This document shows positions 6,316 through 13,634 of a stretch of 17,240 nucleotides of DNA, piece after piece (position 1 is the stretch's first letter; every line of letters begins with the position of its first letter). Source of the DNA: Spirochaetales bacterium. GTDB taxonomy: Bacteria; Spirochaetota; Spirochaetia; Sphaerochaetales; Sphaerochaetaceae. The stretch spans positions 1-17,240 of the forward strand of contig JAGABK010000162.1 in NCBI GenBank assembly GCA_017614625.1. The letters run 5' to 3'. The notes beneath the pieces were generated by a model. The model did no database searches and was not told the DNA's origin. It saw only the letters and a program-made list of their open reading frames with translations. The position numbers and the translations under genes are program-made.

Positions 6316-6879
6316 TCAGGCCTTCACAAGGACAGAGGCGTCGTACAGCCCCTGTCTGACAAGCCTGTAGGGCCGGCTCGTCGCGTCGATGAGCGTGGAA
6401 GGCACCCTTCCCTGTATCTCGTCGCCGCGTACGATGACATCGACCAGGGCCTCGAAGCGCTTGCTGATAGCGGTGAGGCTGAGGAGCGAGGGTTCGCCCG
6501 CGATGTTGACGCTGGTGGAATAGACGGGGGCGCCGACCATTTCAAGAAGCCTGAGGAGGAAGGGGTCGTTGGGGACGCGCACGGCTATGGTGCCGGATCC
6601 GTCCTTCTTCTTGAGAATGACCGTGAGGGCCGCGGGCCAGCATGAGAGGATGTCTTCGGGGATGTCTCCGCAGAGGGCTTTCGCCTGGTCGACCGTCGCG
6701 AGGACCAGAAAGGGCTTGGTGCTGTCGCGCCCCTTGAGGTCCATGAGGGCCTTCTCCCCCAGACCGTACACGGCGCAGAGCCCGTAGATGGTGTCGCACG
6801 GAAGGACGGCGACTCCGCCTTCCTTAATCAAGGTCGATATTGTTTCCAGTGTCTCCGGATTCCGCTTGTTGAGAATCAT
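6316..6879 (-). CDS. tsaC: L-threonylcarbamoyladenylate synthase (TsaC/Sua5/YrdC family)
   Basis: Makes threonylcarbamoyl-AMP from threonine, bicarbonate and ATP, the first step of t6A37 modification of ANN-decoding tRNAs. The 187-residue length is that of the single-domain TsaC form. Seen are the N-terminal VAVLPCDTIYGLCA, the KGRDSTKPF substrate motif and STSVNIAGEPS, all typical of YrdC domains. The ATG at 6879 is chosen because an AAGGGG Shine-Dalgarno lies 7 bases upstream; a TTG further up (6906) has none and would add a non-family extension. The 5' end overlaps the FtsB-like gene by 56 bases. The related YciO branch cannot be wholly excluded. Confidence 0.88.
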   Translation of the reverse strand: MILNKRNPETLETISTLIKEGGVAVLPCDTIYGLCAVYGLGEKALMDLKGRDSTKPFLVLATVDQAKALCGDIPEDILSCWPAALTVILKKKDGSGTIAVRVPNDPFLLRLLEMVGAPVYSTSVNIAGEPSLLSLTAISKRFEALVDVIVRGDEIQGRVPSTLIDATSRPYRLVRQGLYDASVLVKA

Positions 6880-7318
6880 CAGTCTTCCCCTTGCGTCTGC
6901 CGGCAAGCCAGACAGACACAGAGATGATAGACGAAGCGGCCAATGAAATCAACAGGATCAGCCAGCTTTTCCAGGGCCTGAATCCGTCGTCCGCGGGCGC
7001 CTGCGCGGCGGGTGCGGAGCCGGACGTCCCGACCTCGGCGGGCCCGGTGCTGCTGAGGAGGTAGACCTCCCCTCCCTCGTCCACGTAACCGAGGTTCATG
7101 CCGCCCTTCAGGGCAGCCTCCTTGGTGTCGAGTTCCTGTTCCTGGAGCTTGAGGTTCTCGAGCTCGACGTTCTGTCTGTCAAGCTCGTACTCGTTCTGTT
7201 TCAATTGCCTCTTGAGCTGATTATTGACAATAAATCCCCTTTCTCCCACGAATGAGGATATCAAAGCGAAAAAACAGAGCGTCAAAACTGCAAATAGAAA
7301 CAGCAACTTTCTTGTCAT
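6824..7318 (-). CDS. FtsB/DivIC-like septum formation initiator protein
   Basis: A 164-residue bitopic-type protein. An N-terminal membrane segment (about residues 4-22, LLFLFAVLTLCFFALISSF) is followed by a coiled coil of about 40 residues rich in Leu, Glu and Gln (NNQLKRQLKQNEYELDRQ onward), the FtsB/DivIC arrangement that links late divisome proteins. Unlike E. coli FtsB, it has a linker rich in Ala/Ser/Pro and a second hydrophobic segment (about residues 118-140, LILLISLAASSIISVSVWLAG) with a charged tail. The ATG at 7318 has only a weak AAAGG Shine-Dalgarno. It shares a compact divergent promoter region with the plus-strand gene. The family call rests on topology and coiled coil rather than residues. 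Confidence 0.65.
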   Translation of the reverse strand: MTRKLLFLFAVLTLCFFALISSFVGERGFIVNNQLKRQLKQNEYELDRQNVELENLKLQEQELDTKEAALKGGMNLGYVDEGGEVYLLSSTGPAEVGTSGSAPAAQAPADDGFRPWKSWLILLISLAASSIISVSVWLAGRRKGKTDDSQQAESGDTGNNIDLD

Positions 7319-7340
7319 GAATTTGCCTTTGCTATATAAT
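7312..7340 (+). promoter_or_regulatory. Strong sigma-70 promoter for the 7395-8687 gene
   Basis: TTGTCA (5/6), a 17-base spacer and a consensus TATAAT. The -35 box overlaps the antisense start codon of the FtsB-like gene. Predicted +1 is near 7347, giving a leader of about 48 bases. Confidence 0.8.
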
Positions 7341-7341
7341 A
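7336..7341 (-). promoter_or_regulatory. Possible -10 box for the FtsB-like/tsaC operon
   Basis: On the minus strand TATTAT (5/6) sits 17 bases before the FtsB-like ATG and overlaps the plus-strand TATAAT by five bases. No good -35 is found; a T-run lies at the expected place. If real, the two polymerases cannot bind at the same time. Confidence 0.35.
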
Positions 7342-7394
7342 CTCACTAAAGTAAATTAAAAAAAGTGCTTTTCACGACCTTTTTGGGGGTTCTA

Positions 7395-8687
7395 ATGGCT
7401 AAGAAGAAGAAAAACTCTAAGTCAGTGGTTGCCGCAATCATCATCACGCTTATTGTTCTCGCGGGTCTTACCTTCGCCGGTATCAAGTACATCCTTCCGA
7501 ACTATTTCCAGAGCTCTGACGACGCTCAGTTCGAGATCTACAAGTTCGCCGTGAAGATCTTCCCGCTTCTTGTCGGTGTCGTTCTCATCGTGATTGCTTC
7601 CATGATCGCGACCAGCCGCGACGACGAGGAGGACGAGGACGACAAGCTCCCGCCCAACTCATATGACAGGCAGCTGTTCGAAGCCCCCGCAGACGATCCC
7701 AGCCTCCAGAAGGTGAAGCAGGACGAGAAGGCTCCCGAGGCCGCATCCGAAGTCACCCCCGAGGAAGAGAAGCAGTTCATCTCCATCTTCGACACTCCCG
7801 CCGCCGAAGCTCCCGCAGAGGAAGCTGAGGATGCAGCGGAGCCCTCAGCAGAAGAGGAGCCCGTCGCAGAGGTCGCAGAAGAGCCCCAGGCAGCCAAGGC
7901 ACCCGTCGCGGCAGCCGTTGTCGCAGCACCCGCTCCTGCTTCGGCAGGTTCTTCCGACAAGCTGGTCGACGCCATCTACGCACTTGTGAACAAGCTCGAC
8001 AACATGGCCGATGTCATCACATACGACGAGGACTTCGACGACGAGGATTACGAGGAATACGAGGATGAAGAGGCCCCGGCACCCGCAGCCGCAGCCGACA
8101 ACTCCGCACTCGAGGCCAAGGTCGACAAGCTCTGCGACGCAGTCGCAACCCTCGCTTCCCTTATCGGATCCCAGGCCGTCGCACAGAACGTCGCTCCGGC
8201 AGCACCTGCAGCAGCACCCGCTCCCGCAGCAGAGTCCGCTCCCGTGGAGGAGAAGCAGGAAGAGCCCGAGGCCGAAGCTCCCGCGGTTGAGGAAGCACCT
8301 GCGGCACAGGCTGCTCCCTCTGCACACGAGCCCATCGTCGAGACCAAGACCGTCGAAGTCGAGGTCGAGGTCGACAAGGTCATCAACGATGTCGATGCAA
8401 GCGATCCCGTCCAGAGGGCACGCATCGAGTTCGACAGCGCCAAGGACGGCTTCTACGACATCTCCTATGCCTTCACATCCGCACCGCTTTCTGAAGTCCA
8501 GCTGGCTCTCGGCGACTTCGGCGATGCATACGAGGTCAACGGAAAGACGGTCGTCATCGTCCCGTTCCTTTCCAAGGACGAGGCTGTGGACGAGCTGGAC
8601 AAGCTCGAGGTCCCCTACGACATCGTCACCGTTCCTGCCGGATCGGACGAGGACTTCGATACTGCCATAGCTCCGAAGCTTCAGTAA
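7395..8687 (+). CDS. Membrane-anchored Ala/Pro/Glu-rich protein of unknown function
   Basis: I do not recognise this 430-residue protein. After a Lys-rich start (MAKKKKNSK) come two membrane helices (about residues 10-31 and 51-72), with the bulk predicted to be cytoplasmic. Residues 75-325 are low complexity, rich in Ala, Pro, Glu and Asp, with two short helical islands (KLVDAIYALVNKLDNM and LEAKVDKLCDAVATL) and one very acidic patch (DEDFDDEDYEEYEDEE). A compact C-terminal domain (about 326-430) with alternating strands and helices (RARIEFDSAKDGFYDISYAF onward) looks globular. The ATG at 7395 has a GGGGG Shine-Dalgarno; a GTG at 7365 has none. A strong promoter and a terminator inside rnz define a single-gene transcript. 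Confidence 0.85.
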   Translation: MAKKKKNSKSVVAAIIITLIVLAGLTFAGIKYILPNYFQSSDDAQFEIYKFAVKIFPLLVGVVLIVIASMIATSRDDEEDEDDKLPPNSYDRQLFEAPADDPSLQKVKQDEKAPEAASEVTPEEEKQFISIFDTPAAEAPAEEAEDAAEPSAEEEPVAEVAEEPQAAKAPVAAAVVAAPAPASAGSSDKLVDAIYALVNKLDNMADVITYDEDFDDEDYEEYEDEEAPAPAAAADNSALEAKVDKLCDAVATLASLIGSQAVAQNVAPAAPAAAPAPAAESAPVEEKQEEPEAEAPAVEEAPAAQAAPSAHEPIVETKTVEVEVEVDKVINDVDASDPVQRARIEFDSAKDGFYDISYAFTSAPLSEVQLALGDFGDAYEVNGKTVVIVPFLSKDEAVDELDKLEVPYDIVTVPAGSDEDFDTAIAPKLQ

Positions 8688-8697
8688 GAATTGGGAA

Positions 8698-9621
8698 TCA
8701 ACCGGCGTTGTTGAGGTTGAACACGTAGCGGTCCTTGCACAGGACCGTTTCGGGGAAGACCTCGCAGGCCTCTTCCTTCAGGGTGTGCAATTCCCTGTCG
8801 GTATACCTGGGACTGTAATGGATCAGTCCCAGTTTTTTTACGCCGGCGTCGCGCGCGACTATGGCCGCCTGCGTGCTTGTCATGTGCTTCTTCTCGAAGG
8901 CGTCCGCCTCCAGGGCGCGCTCGAACATGCCCTCGCACAGAAGCAGGTCCGAACCCTGCACATGCTTGGCAATATGGCTGAGATACATCGTGTCGGTGAT
9001 GTACGAGAAGCGCACGCCCTTCCTCCTGGGTCCCAGGACCTGTGAGGGACTTACAGTCCTTCCGTCCTCAAGCGTGACATCCTCCCCTTTCTGCAGTCTT
9101 CCCCAGAGCGGTCCGCACGGGACTCCGAGCGCGTTGGCGTTCTCGACGCTGAACTCGCCGGGCCTGTCCTTCTCTGTGAGGATGTAGCCCATGCAGGGCT
9201 TGGTGTGCAACAGAGGCAGGGCCTCGACGGTGTATTCCTCCGTCTCGAGGATGATGCCCGGCTGGACGGGAACGAAGATGATCTCGTAGTTTATGTACAT
9301 GTCCAGAAGGCGTCTGTTGGCATCGATGTAATCGCGAAGCTTCTCGGGGCCGTAGATGTAAAGCGGCTCGGTGCGGTCGACCTGGGACGAGAGCATCAGG
9401 AGGCCAGGAAGGCCCGTGACGTGGTCGGCGTGCATGTGGCTTATGAAGATGCGGTTGATGCGCTTCCAGTGGAGGTTGAGCATCTTCAGCGAGACCTGGG
9501 TGCCTTCGCCGCAGTCGAAGAGCAGAAGCTCCCCTTTCCTGCGGACCATCGCCGATGTGAGGAAACGGTTGGGCAGCGGCTGCATCCCGCTTGTTCCGAG
9601 AACGAAGACTTCAAGGCTCAT
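8698..9621 (-). CDS. rnz: Ribonuclease Z (tRNase Z)
   Basis: Metallo-beta-lactamase-fold endonuclease that cuts the 3' trailer of tRNA precursors at the discriminator base, needed for tRNAs lacking an encoded CCA such as both in this window. The 307 residues match the short bacterial RNase Z. Motifs: FDCGEGTQ (residues 35-42), zinc-binding SHMHADH (H62, H64, D66, H67), HTKPCMGY, ITDTMY, the AxDT-like KHMTSTQAA and the final metal ligand H268 in GLIHYSPRY. It is the last gene of the Lol/ftsY/prfB operon, 18 bases after the permease, with no clear Shine-Dalgarno. It converges on the 7395-8687 gene with a 10-base gap. Its DNA carries that gene's terminator. Confidence 0.96.
   Translation of the reverse strand: MSLEVFVLGTSGMQPLPNRFLTSAMVRRKGELLLFDCGEGTQVSLKMLNLHWKRINRIFISHMHADHVTGLPGLLMLSSQVDRTEPLYIYGPEKLRDYIDANRRLLDMYINYEIIFVPVQPGIILETEEYTVEALPLLHTKPCMGYILTEKDRPGEFSVENANALGVPCGPLWGRLQKGEDVTLEDGRTVSPSQVLGPRRKGVRFSYITDTMYLSHIAKHVQGSDLLLCEGMFERALEADAFEKKHMTSTQAAIVARDAGVKKLGLIHYSPRYTDRELHTLKEEACEVFPETVLCKDRYVFNLNNAG
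8807..8839 (+). terminator. Intrinsic terminator for the plus-strand gene, inside antisense rnz
   Basis: CTGGGACTG pairs perfectly (9 bp) with CAGTCCCAG around loop TAATGGAT, immediately followed by seven T. It lies 120 bases after the stop of the 7395-8687 gene, which has only 10 bases of spacer before rnz. On the other strand the same DNA encodes the KKLGLIHYSPR segment of RNase Z; H268 is in the loop. Confidence 0.85.
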
Positions 9622-9639
9622 GGCTGTATGGTATCAGAA

Positions 9640-10833
9640 TTACAACGAGGTGAAAAGACGCATGGGCGTGATGCGGCGCGTGCGTCTGAGCGAGATGTTG
9701 ATCGCCAGGAACGAGATGACAAGCAGGCATGCCGAGATCAGCAGGACCTGAAGCCAGGGCACGGTGATGTCGAAATCAAGCAGGTAGAACGACAGGCTCT
9801 TGATTCCCAGAGAGGACAGCCAGGTGAGGATGGGCCCGAGGTTGCAGCCTATCAGGAGGCCCAGGATGATGCCCAAGAGCATTCCGGCCACCGTGACGGC
9901 GTAGACGCTGAGGAAGGCAGATTTCCTGACCAGCGAGTCCGAGGCTCCTATGAGCTTGGAGATGGCTATGTCCTGGATGTCGTCCTGAACCATCTGCTGG
10001 GCAACGGAGGCGGTGTAGAAAGCCGCCACGGCCACGACCAGAAGCAGGATGATCAGGATCATCTGGCGGCTGGTGATGAAGTTCTCGTACACGGAGATGT
10101 TGTGCTCGTTCCACTTGGAGATGTCATAGCCGTCCTCCATGGCCGCGATGACATCGTCCAGTTTCTCCATGTATTCAGGTGTGACCAGGACCTCAAGGCA
10201 GGTGGAGCTTTCGGCCCCGTAGAGAGTCTTGGCGTATTCGACGTCCGTGAAGCACAGAAGCCCGTCAAGCTGGTCGTAGCCGCTGTAGAAGATCCAGTCT
10301 ATGCGGCAGAGAACCGGGCGCAGGACCTTGTCCGGGTCGTCGGGCACTATCATCAGCGCCACCCTGTCGCCTATTCCGACCTGAAGCTCCTCCGCGGTGG
10401 TACGGCTCACTCCGATTCCGTGTACCGCCGACGAGGATGCTGTCGTCTGCGACGGAATGCCGATGGTAATCTGCTCCATGCGCCTTTCGTTGAAATAGTC
10501 GTCCGCGACGCCCTTGACCATGATGCTGGCCGTGGCGGTTGACGAATACATCAGCGCATAGCCGCTTGTGACCTCGTCAACGCTGTAAATCATGTCCTTC
10601 AGGCCGGAGGAATCGAACCGGGAGAGTTCCTTTCCGCCTTCCTCCCAGGAGACCTGCAGATGTCCGTCGGAGAGGTAGATGTACTTGCTGGTGATTCCCT
10701 CCATCATGCTGTCGGAAAAGATCAGGGCGCACACGAGCGGGGCCATGACAAGCGCGATCAGTATCATGCAGCTTGTCAGCCTTCCTCGTTTGAGTACCCT
10801 CTTTCTGCTCCACAACGTGACGAAAGGATTCAT
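9640..10833 (-). CDS. ABC transporter permease, LolC/LolE (MacB/FtsX) type, second subunit
   Basis: A 397-residue inner-membrane subunit. One N-terminal helix (about residues 20-42), a periplasmic domain of about 210 residues and three C-terminal helices (starting about 265, 310 and 365) give the standard four-helix LolC/E topology. The cytoplasmic coupling segment AISKLIGASDSLVRK is typical of this superfamily. The ATG overlaps the ATPase stop by 4 bases (ATGA). Together with the ATPase and the other permease it would extract lipoproteins from the inner membrane for sorting, a role known for LolCDE; a MacB-like or peptide-export role cannot be ruled out from sequence alone. Confidence 0.85.
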   Translation of the reverse strand: MNPFVTLWSRKRVLKRGRLTSCMILIALVMAPLVCALIFSDSMMEGITSKYIYLSDGHLQVSWEEGGKELSRFDSSGLKDMIYSVDEVTSGYALMYSSTATASIMVKGVADDYFNERRMEQITIGIPSQTTASSSAVHGIGVSRTTAEELQVGIGDRVALMIVPDDPDKVLRPVLCRIDWIFYSGYDQLDGLLCFTDVEYAKTLYGAESSTCLEVLVTPEYMEKLDDVIAAMEDGYDISKWNEHNISVYENFITSRQMILIILLLVVAVAAFYTASVAQQMVQDDIQDIAISKLIGASDSLVRKSAFLSVYAVTVAGMLLGIILGLLIGCNLGPILTWLSSLGIKSLSFYLLDFDITVPWLQVLLISACLLVISFLAINISLRRTRRITPMRLFTSL

Positions 10834-11525
10834 GACAGGGCCTTCTCCTCCCTGAGGTTTCTGTTCTTCAGTTCATATACGGTGTCGCACCTGAATGCGA
10901 AATCCTGGTTGTGAGTGACAAGCAGGAGGCTCCTGCCCTCTTCCTTCACAAGGTCCAGCAGAAGCGTCTCGACCTCCGCCGCGTTCTCCTCGTCCAGCGC
11001 TCCCGTGGGTTCGTCGGCGAGGATGACCTCGGGGCTGTTCATCAGGGCCCTGCATATGGCCACGCGCTGCTTCTCTCCGCCGGAGAGTTTTCCTGGTACA
11101 TGGTTCATCCTGTCGGCAAGGCCGAGTTTGGTGAGAAGCTCCACCGCGCGCTCCTTGCATTCCTTCTCGCGCCTGCCGCTGATCATGGCGGGAACCATGA
11201 CGTTCTCAAGGGCTGTGAAGTCCTCAAGAAGCAGGTTGGCCTGGAAAATGAAGCCTATATGGTTGTTCCGGAGCATCGATCTCGCCTTGTCGTCCAGCTT
11301 GGACAACTCGGTCCCGTTGCAGAATACCTGCCCCTCGGAAGGGCTGTCCAGGCCTCCGGCTATGTGGAGCAAGGTGCTCTTTCCGGATCCGCTCTTTCCT
11401 ATGATCGCGACCGACTTTCCCTGCGGAACAACGAGGTCAAGGTTCTCCAGTATGGTGATCTCCCCGCCGCCCTTCTCGGTGGCCTTGAAACGCTTTGTGA
11501 TTGACTTCAGTTCAATAGGATGCAT
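10830..11525 (-). CDS. lolD: ABC transporter ATP-binding protein, LolD type
   Basis: A 231-residue cytoplasmic ATPase that would drive the paired permeases. Walker A GKSGSGKST (residues 43-51), Q-loop in FIFQANLL (about 91-98), ABC signature LSGGEKQRV (146-154), Walker B VILADEPTGALD (166-177) and an H-loop in LLVTHNQD. All catalytic residues are present. The LLxDFTALENVMVP segment is typical of the LolD/MacB subfamily. The ATG at 11525 lies inside the preceding permease gene (14-base overlap), with a strong Shine-Dalgarno GGAGG 9 bases upstream. The assignment to LolD rather than another MacB-type ATPase follows from the heterodimeric permease context. Confidence 0.9.
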   Translation of the reverse strand: MHPIELKSITKRFKATEKGGGEITILENLDLVVPQGKSVAIIGKSGSGKSTLLHIAGGLDSPSEGQVFCNGTELSKLDDKARSMLRNNHIGFIFQANLLLEDFTALENVMVPAMISGRREKECKERAVELLTKLGLADRMNHVPGKLSGGEKQRVAICRALMNSPEVILADEPTGALDEENAAEVETLLLDLVKEEGRSLLLVTHNQDFAFRCDTVYELKNRNLREEKALS

Positions 11526-12726
11526 TGAGGATCACCTCCATGATTTCAGATTTGTAGATGCGCCTGCAGCCGGTCATGGTGAAGACGAACGAAAGAAGGA
11601 AGATGAAGACGCAGACTATGGCGATCTCCCAGTTCCCTATGGCAGCGTTGAACGGGATCTGCGTCAGTATGGTGCGGCTCTTCGTAACCGCGTAGACGAC
11701 CTTGTCCACGAAGGCCAGGATGTTCTGGATGTTCGCTATCACGATCTTGCCCAGCACCACGCCGAGGATTTCGCCCAGCAGGCATATTACCAGTCCCTGC
11801 CCCAGGAACAGCGCGTTTACCCTGCGCCTTCCCAGTCCCAGGGCCCTGAGCATGGCACCTTCCTTCTGCTTGTTGGCCAGAAGGCGCCTTGTGGAGTTCT
11901 TCAGGTTCACGCAGATGATAAGGAACATGAATGCAAGGAAGACGTACATGAGCGTCTTCTCAAGCGTCAGGGCCGAATACAGGGCCTTGTTGTACTCCTG
12001 CCAGGTCACGACCTGCGCCGACGGGTCAAGCGCCAGGATGGCCTTTATCACCTTGTTCTGGTTCCCGGTTATGTACAGTCCTATCCTGGCCCCCTCGCCT
12101 CCGATCGTCCCGGCGAGCAGGTCGAAGTCCATGAAGGCAGTCGACTGGCTGAACTCCGTCATGGCGGAGCTGAAGTAGCCTGAGACCGGCAGCTTGGCCG
12201 TGTAAGGCACGATCGTGGCCGTCTTTCCGGGCTTGAGGAAGGTTATGTTGATGTCGTCTGAAGAGACCAGGCTGAGCTTTCTCACCATCGTGTACGAGAG
12301 GAAGATGCCCTCCATGCTGTCCGAGTTGCCCCTGAGTATGTACAGGCTCTCCGACATGCGGCTGTCCCTGTACACGTTCATGCCGTCGGTGCCCTTGTAG
12401 GCGCGCACCCTGGTGCTCGAGCTGACTCCGCTGGTCTTGTCCACGATCAGGACGTTGGTCTCGAGGAAGTCGAAGGCAGTCTCAACCTGGTCCAGGTCCT
12501 GGAGCTGGGACGCCGTGAGGGTATCGGAGCTTACTATGAGGTCGAACGACTCGAGGTTCCTCAGCTGGTCCAGCTGCGCCGTCTGGAGGCCGTTCATGAC
12601 GGCCGATATCACAAGAAGCGCCACCAGGCCTATGGCTATGCCGCAGAGGATCATGATGCTTGTGGCCCTCTGTCCGCGGGTTCTCGAGAAAGCGTATCTG
12701 AATGAGGTCTTCAGTCCGAACATCAT
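11512..12726 (-). CDS. ABC transporter permease, LolC/LolE (MacB/FtsX) type, first subunit
   Basis: A 404-residue inner-membrane protein with one N-terminal helix (about residues 23-44), a periplasmic domain to about residue 265 and three C-terminal helices, the last ending near residue 395. It opens with FGLKTSFRYAFSRTRGQRAT, like LolC/E, and has the cytoplasmic LRALGLGRRRVNALFL coupling loop. It starts 2 bases after the exported repeat protein's stop; two adjacent ATG codons are possible (12726 or 12723) and there is no clear Shine-Dalgarno, suggesting coupling to the gene before. It is different enough from the second permease to form a heterodimer, as in LolCDE. Confidence 0.86.
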   Translation of the reverse strand: MMFGLKTSFRYAFSRTRGQRATSIMILCGIAIGLVALLVISAVMNGLQTAQLDQLRNLESFDLIVSSDTLTASQLQDLDQVETAFDFLETNVLIVDKTSGVSSSTRVRAYKGTDGMNVYRDSRMSESLYILRGNSDSMEGIFLSYTMVRKLSLVSSDDINITFLKPGKTATIVPYTAKLPVSGYFSSAMTEFSQSTAFMDFDLLAGTIGGEGARIGLYITGNQNKVIKAILALDPSAQVVTWQEYNKALYSALTLEKTLMYVFLAFMFLIICVNLKNSTRRLLANKQKEGAMLRALGLGRRRVNALFLGQGLVICLLGEILGVVLGKIVIANIQNILAFVDKVVYAVTKSRTILTQIPFNAAIGNWEIAIVCVFIFLLSFVFTMTGCRRIYKSEIMEVILNASY

Positions 12727-12728
12727 GG

Positions 12729-13634
12729 TCAGTTGTATTCTATCCTATCGACGGTTCTGTTGTCACTTCTGTAGTAGACCGTGGCCACCTGGCGGCCCTT
12801 CGAATAGAGCTTCCGGATGTTGCCGTCCTTGCGCAGCTCGGTCTCCGACGTCAGCTCACCGTCTTCGTAGTCAAGCCTTCTCACCGCGCTTCCGTTGGAG
12901 TAATACTCGACCGAAAGCAGGTTGCCGGTCGCAGTCTCCACGCGGACCAGCCTGTCTTCCTCATATATATAACTGCGTACGGTCGTCCCTTCCGTCACGG
13001 AAAGGATCCTCCCGTCGGGCAGGTAGACGTACTCCCTGCCGCCTTCCTTGTAGACGATGTTCCCCTTCTCGTCCTGCGAATGCTCGCCCTTGAGTATGAG
13101 GTTCGTCGAGACCATCTCGAAAAGCTCCCCTTCCTGATACACCCATGACGAGGCGAAGAACCTAATTCCCTTGTCCGTGCGCACCGCGAACGGCTCGCCC
13201 GTGTCGGAGCTTCGCAGGAAGAAGACCGTCTCGGTGACCTCCGACCCTGCGACCGTGGTGGTGACGAACGAGAGCCTGCCCCCGTTGTATCCGTAGTATT
13301 CGGAGCGGACCGCGTTTCCTTCCATGTCTGATATGATCTCGGAGACAAGTCTTCCATCCGTATACCGTCTTTTAGTGACCTGAGCGGAAACCAGGTCCAT
13401 CTCGGTTATGGTCTGCCCTTCTCCGTCGTTCGAGACCGTCCTCGTCATCACTGCCTTGCCGTCGAGATACAGCGTGGCAGCGCTGTCGCTCTCCTCCACC
13501 AGGGCATAGCCCTGCGAAGGCAGCGCATCGAGGGTCGCGAGCTTCTGCATCAGCTGGTTGGAGCTGTAGATGTCAACGGCACAGAGTAATGCCGGGACAA
13601 GCGCAAGAAGCAGGAGAAGGAAGGCCTTTCTCAT
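12729..13634 (-). CDS. Exported repeat protein (YwqK/MORN-variant-like)
   Basis: A 301-residue protein with a clear signal peptide (MRKAFLLLLLALVPALLC). The cysteine at 18 is not in a standard lipobox, though spirochaetal lipoboxes are loose. The mature part contains short imperfect beta repeats of the form Y-x-(D/N)-G-x-L-x-(S/x)-E, for example RRYTDGRLVSEI, YYGYNGGRLSFV, VYLPDGRILSVT and RLDYEDGELTSE, resembling the YwqK/toxin_YwqK or YD-like repeats. It overlaps ftsY by 4 bases (ATGA) and is followed after 2 bases by the first Lol-type permease. I infer a periplasmic or outer-membrane role possibly linked to that transporter; no activity can be named. Confidence 0.7.
   Translation of the reverse strand: MRKAFLLLLLALVPALLCAVDIYSSNQLMQKLATLDALPSQGYALVEESDSAATLYLDGKAVMTRTVSNDGEGQTITEMDLVSAQVTKRRYTDGRLVSEIISDMEGNAVRSEYYGYNGGRLSFVTTTVAGSEVTETVFFLRSSDTGEPFAVRTDKGIRFFASSWVYQEGELFEMVSTNLILKGEHSQDEKGNIVYKEGGREYVYLPDGRILSVTEGTTVRSYIYEEDRLVRVETATGNLLSVEYYSNGSAVRRLDYEDGELTSETELRKDGNIRKLYSKGRQVATVYYRSDNRTVDRIEYN

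Noticed and set aside
6337..6362. Hairpin GACAGAGGC/GCCCCTGTC as plus-strand terminator after the small membrane protein
   Set aside because: It has a mismatch and no T-tract, and lies in the tsaC coding region by chance.
6880..6906. TTG at 6906 as start of the TsaC-family gene
   Set aside because: ATG 6879 has an AAGGGG Shine-Dalgarno and matches where YrdC domains begin.
7365..7394. GTG at 7365 as start of the 430-residue protein
   Set aside because: No Shine-Dalgarno, and it would put a hydrophobic decapeptide before the Lys-rich start; ATG 7395 has GGGGG five bases upstream.
7845..8327. Minus-strand Cys/Gly/Leu-rich frame opposite the 430-residue protein
   Set aside because: It is the reverse reading of Ala/Pro/Glu codon repeats; the plus frame has the promoter, Shine-Dalgarno and terminator.
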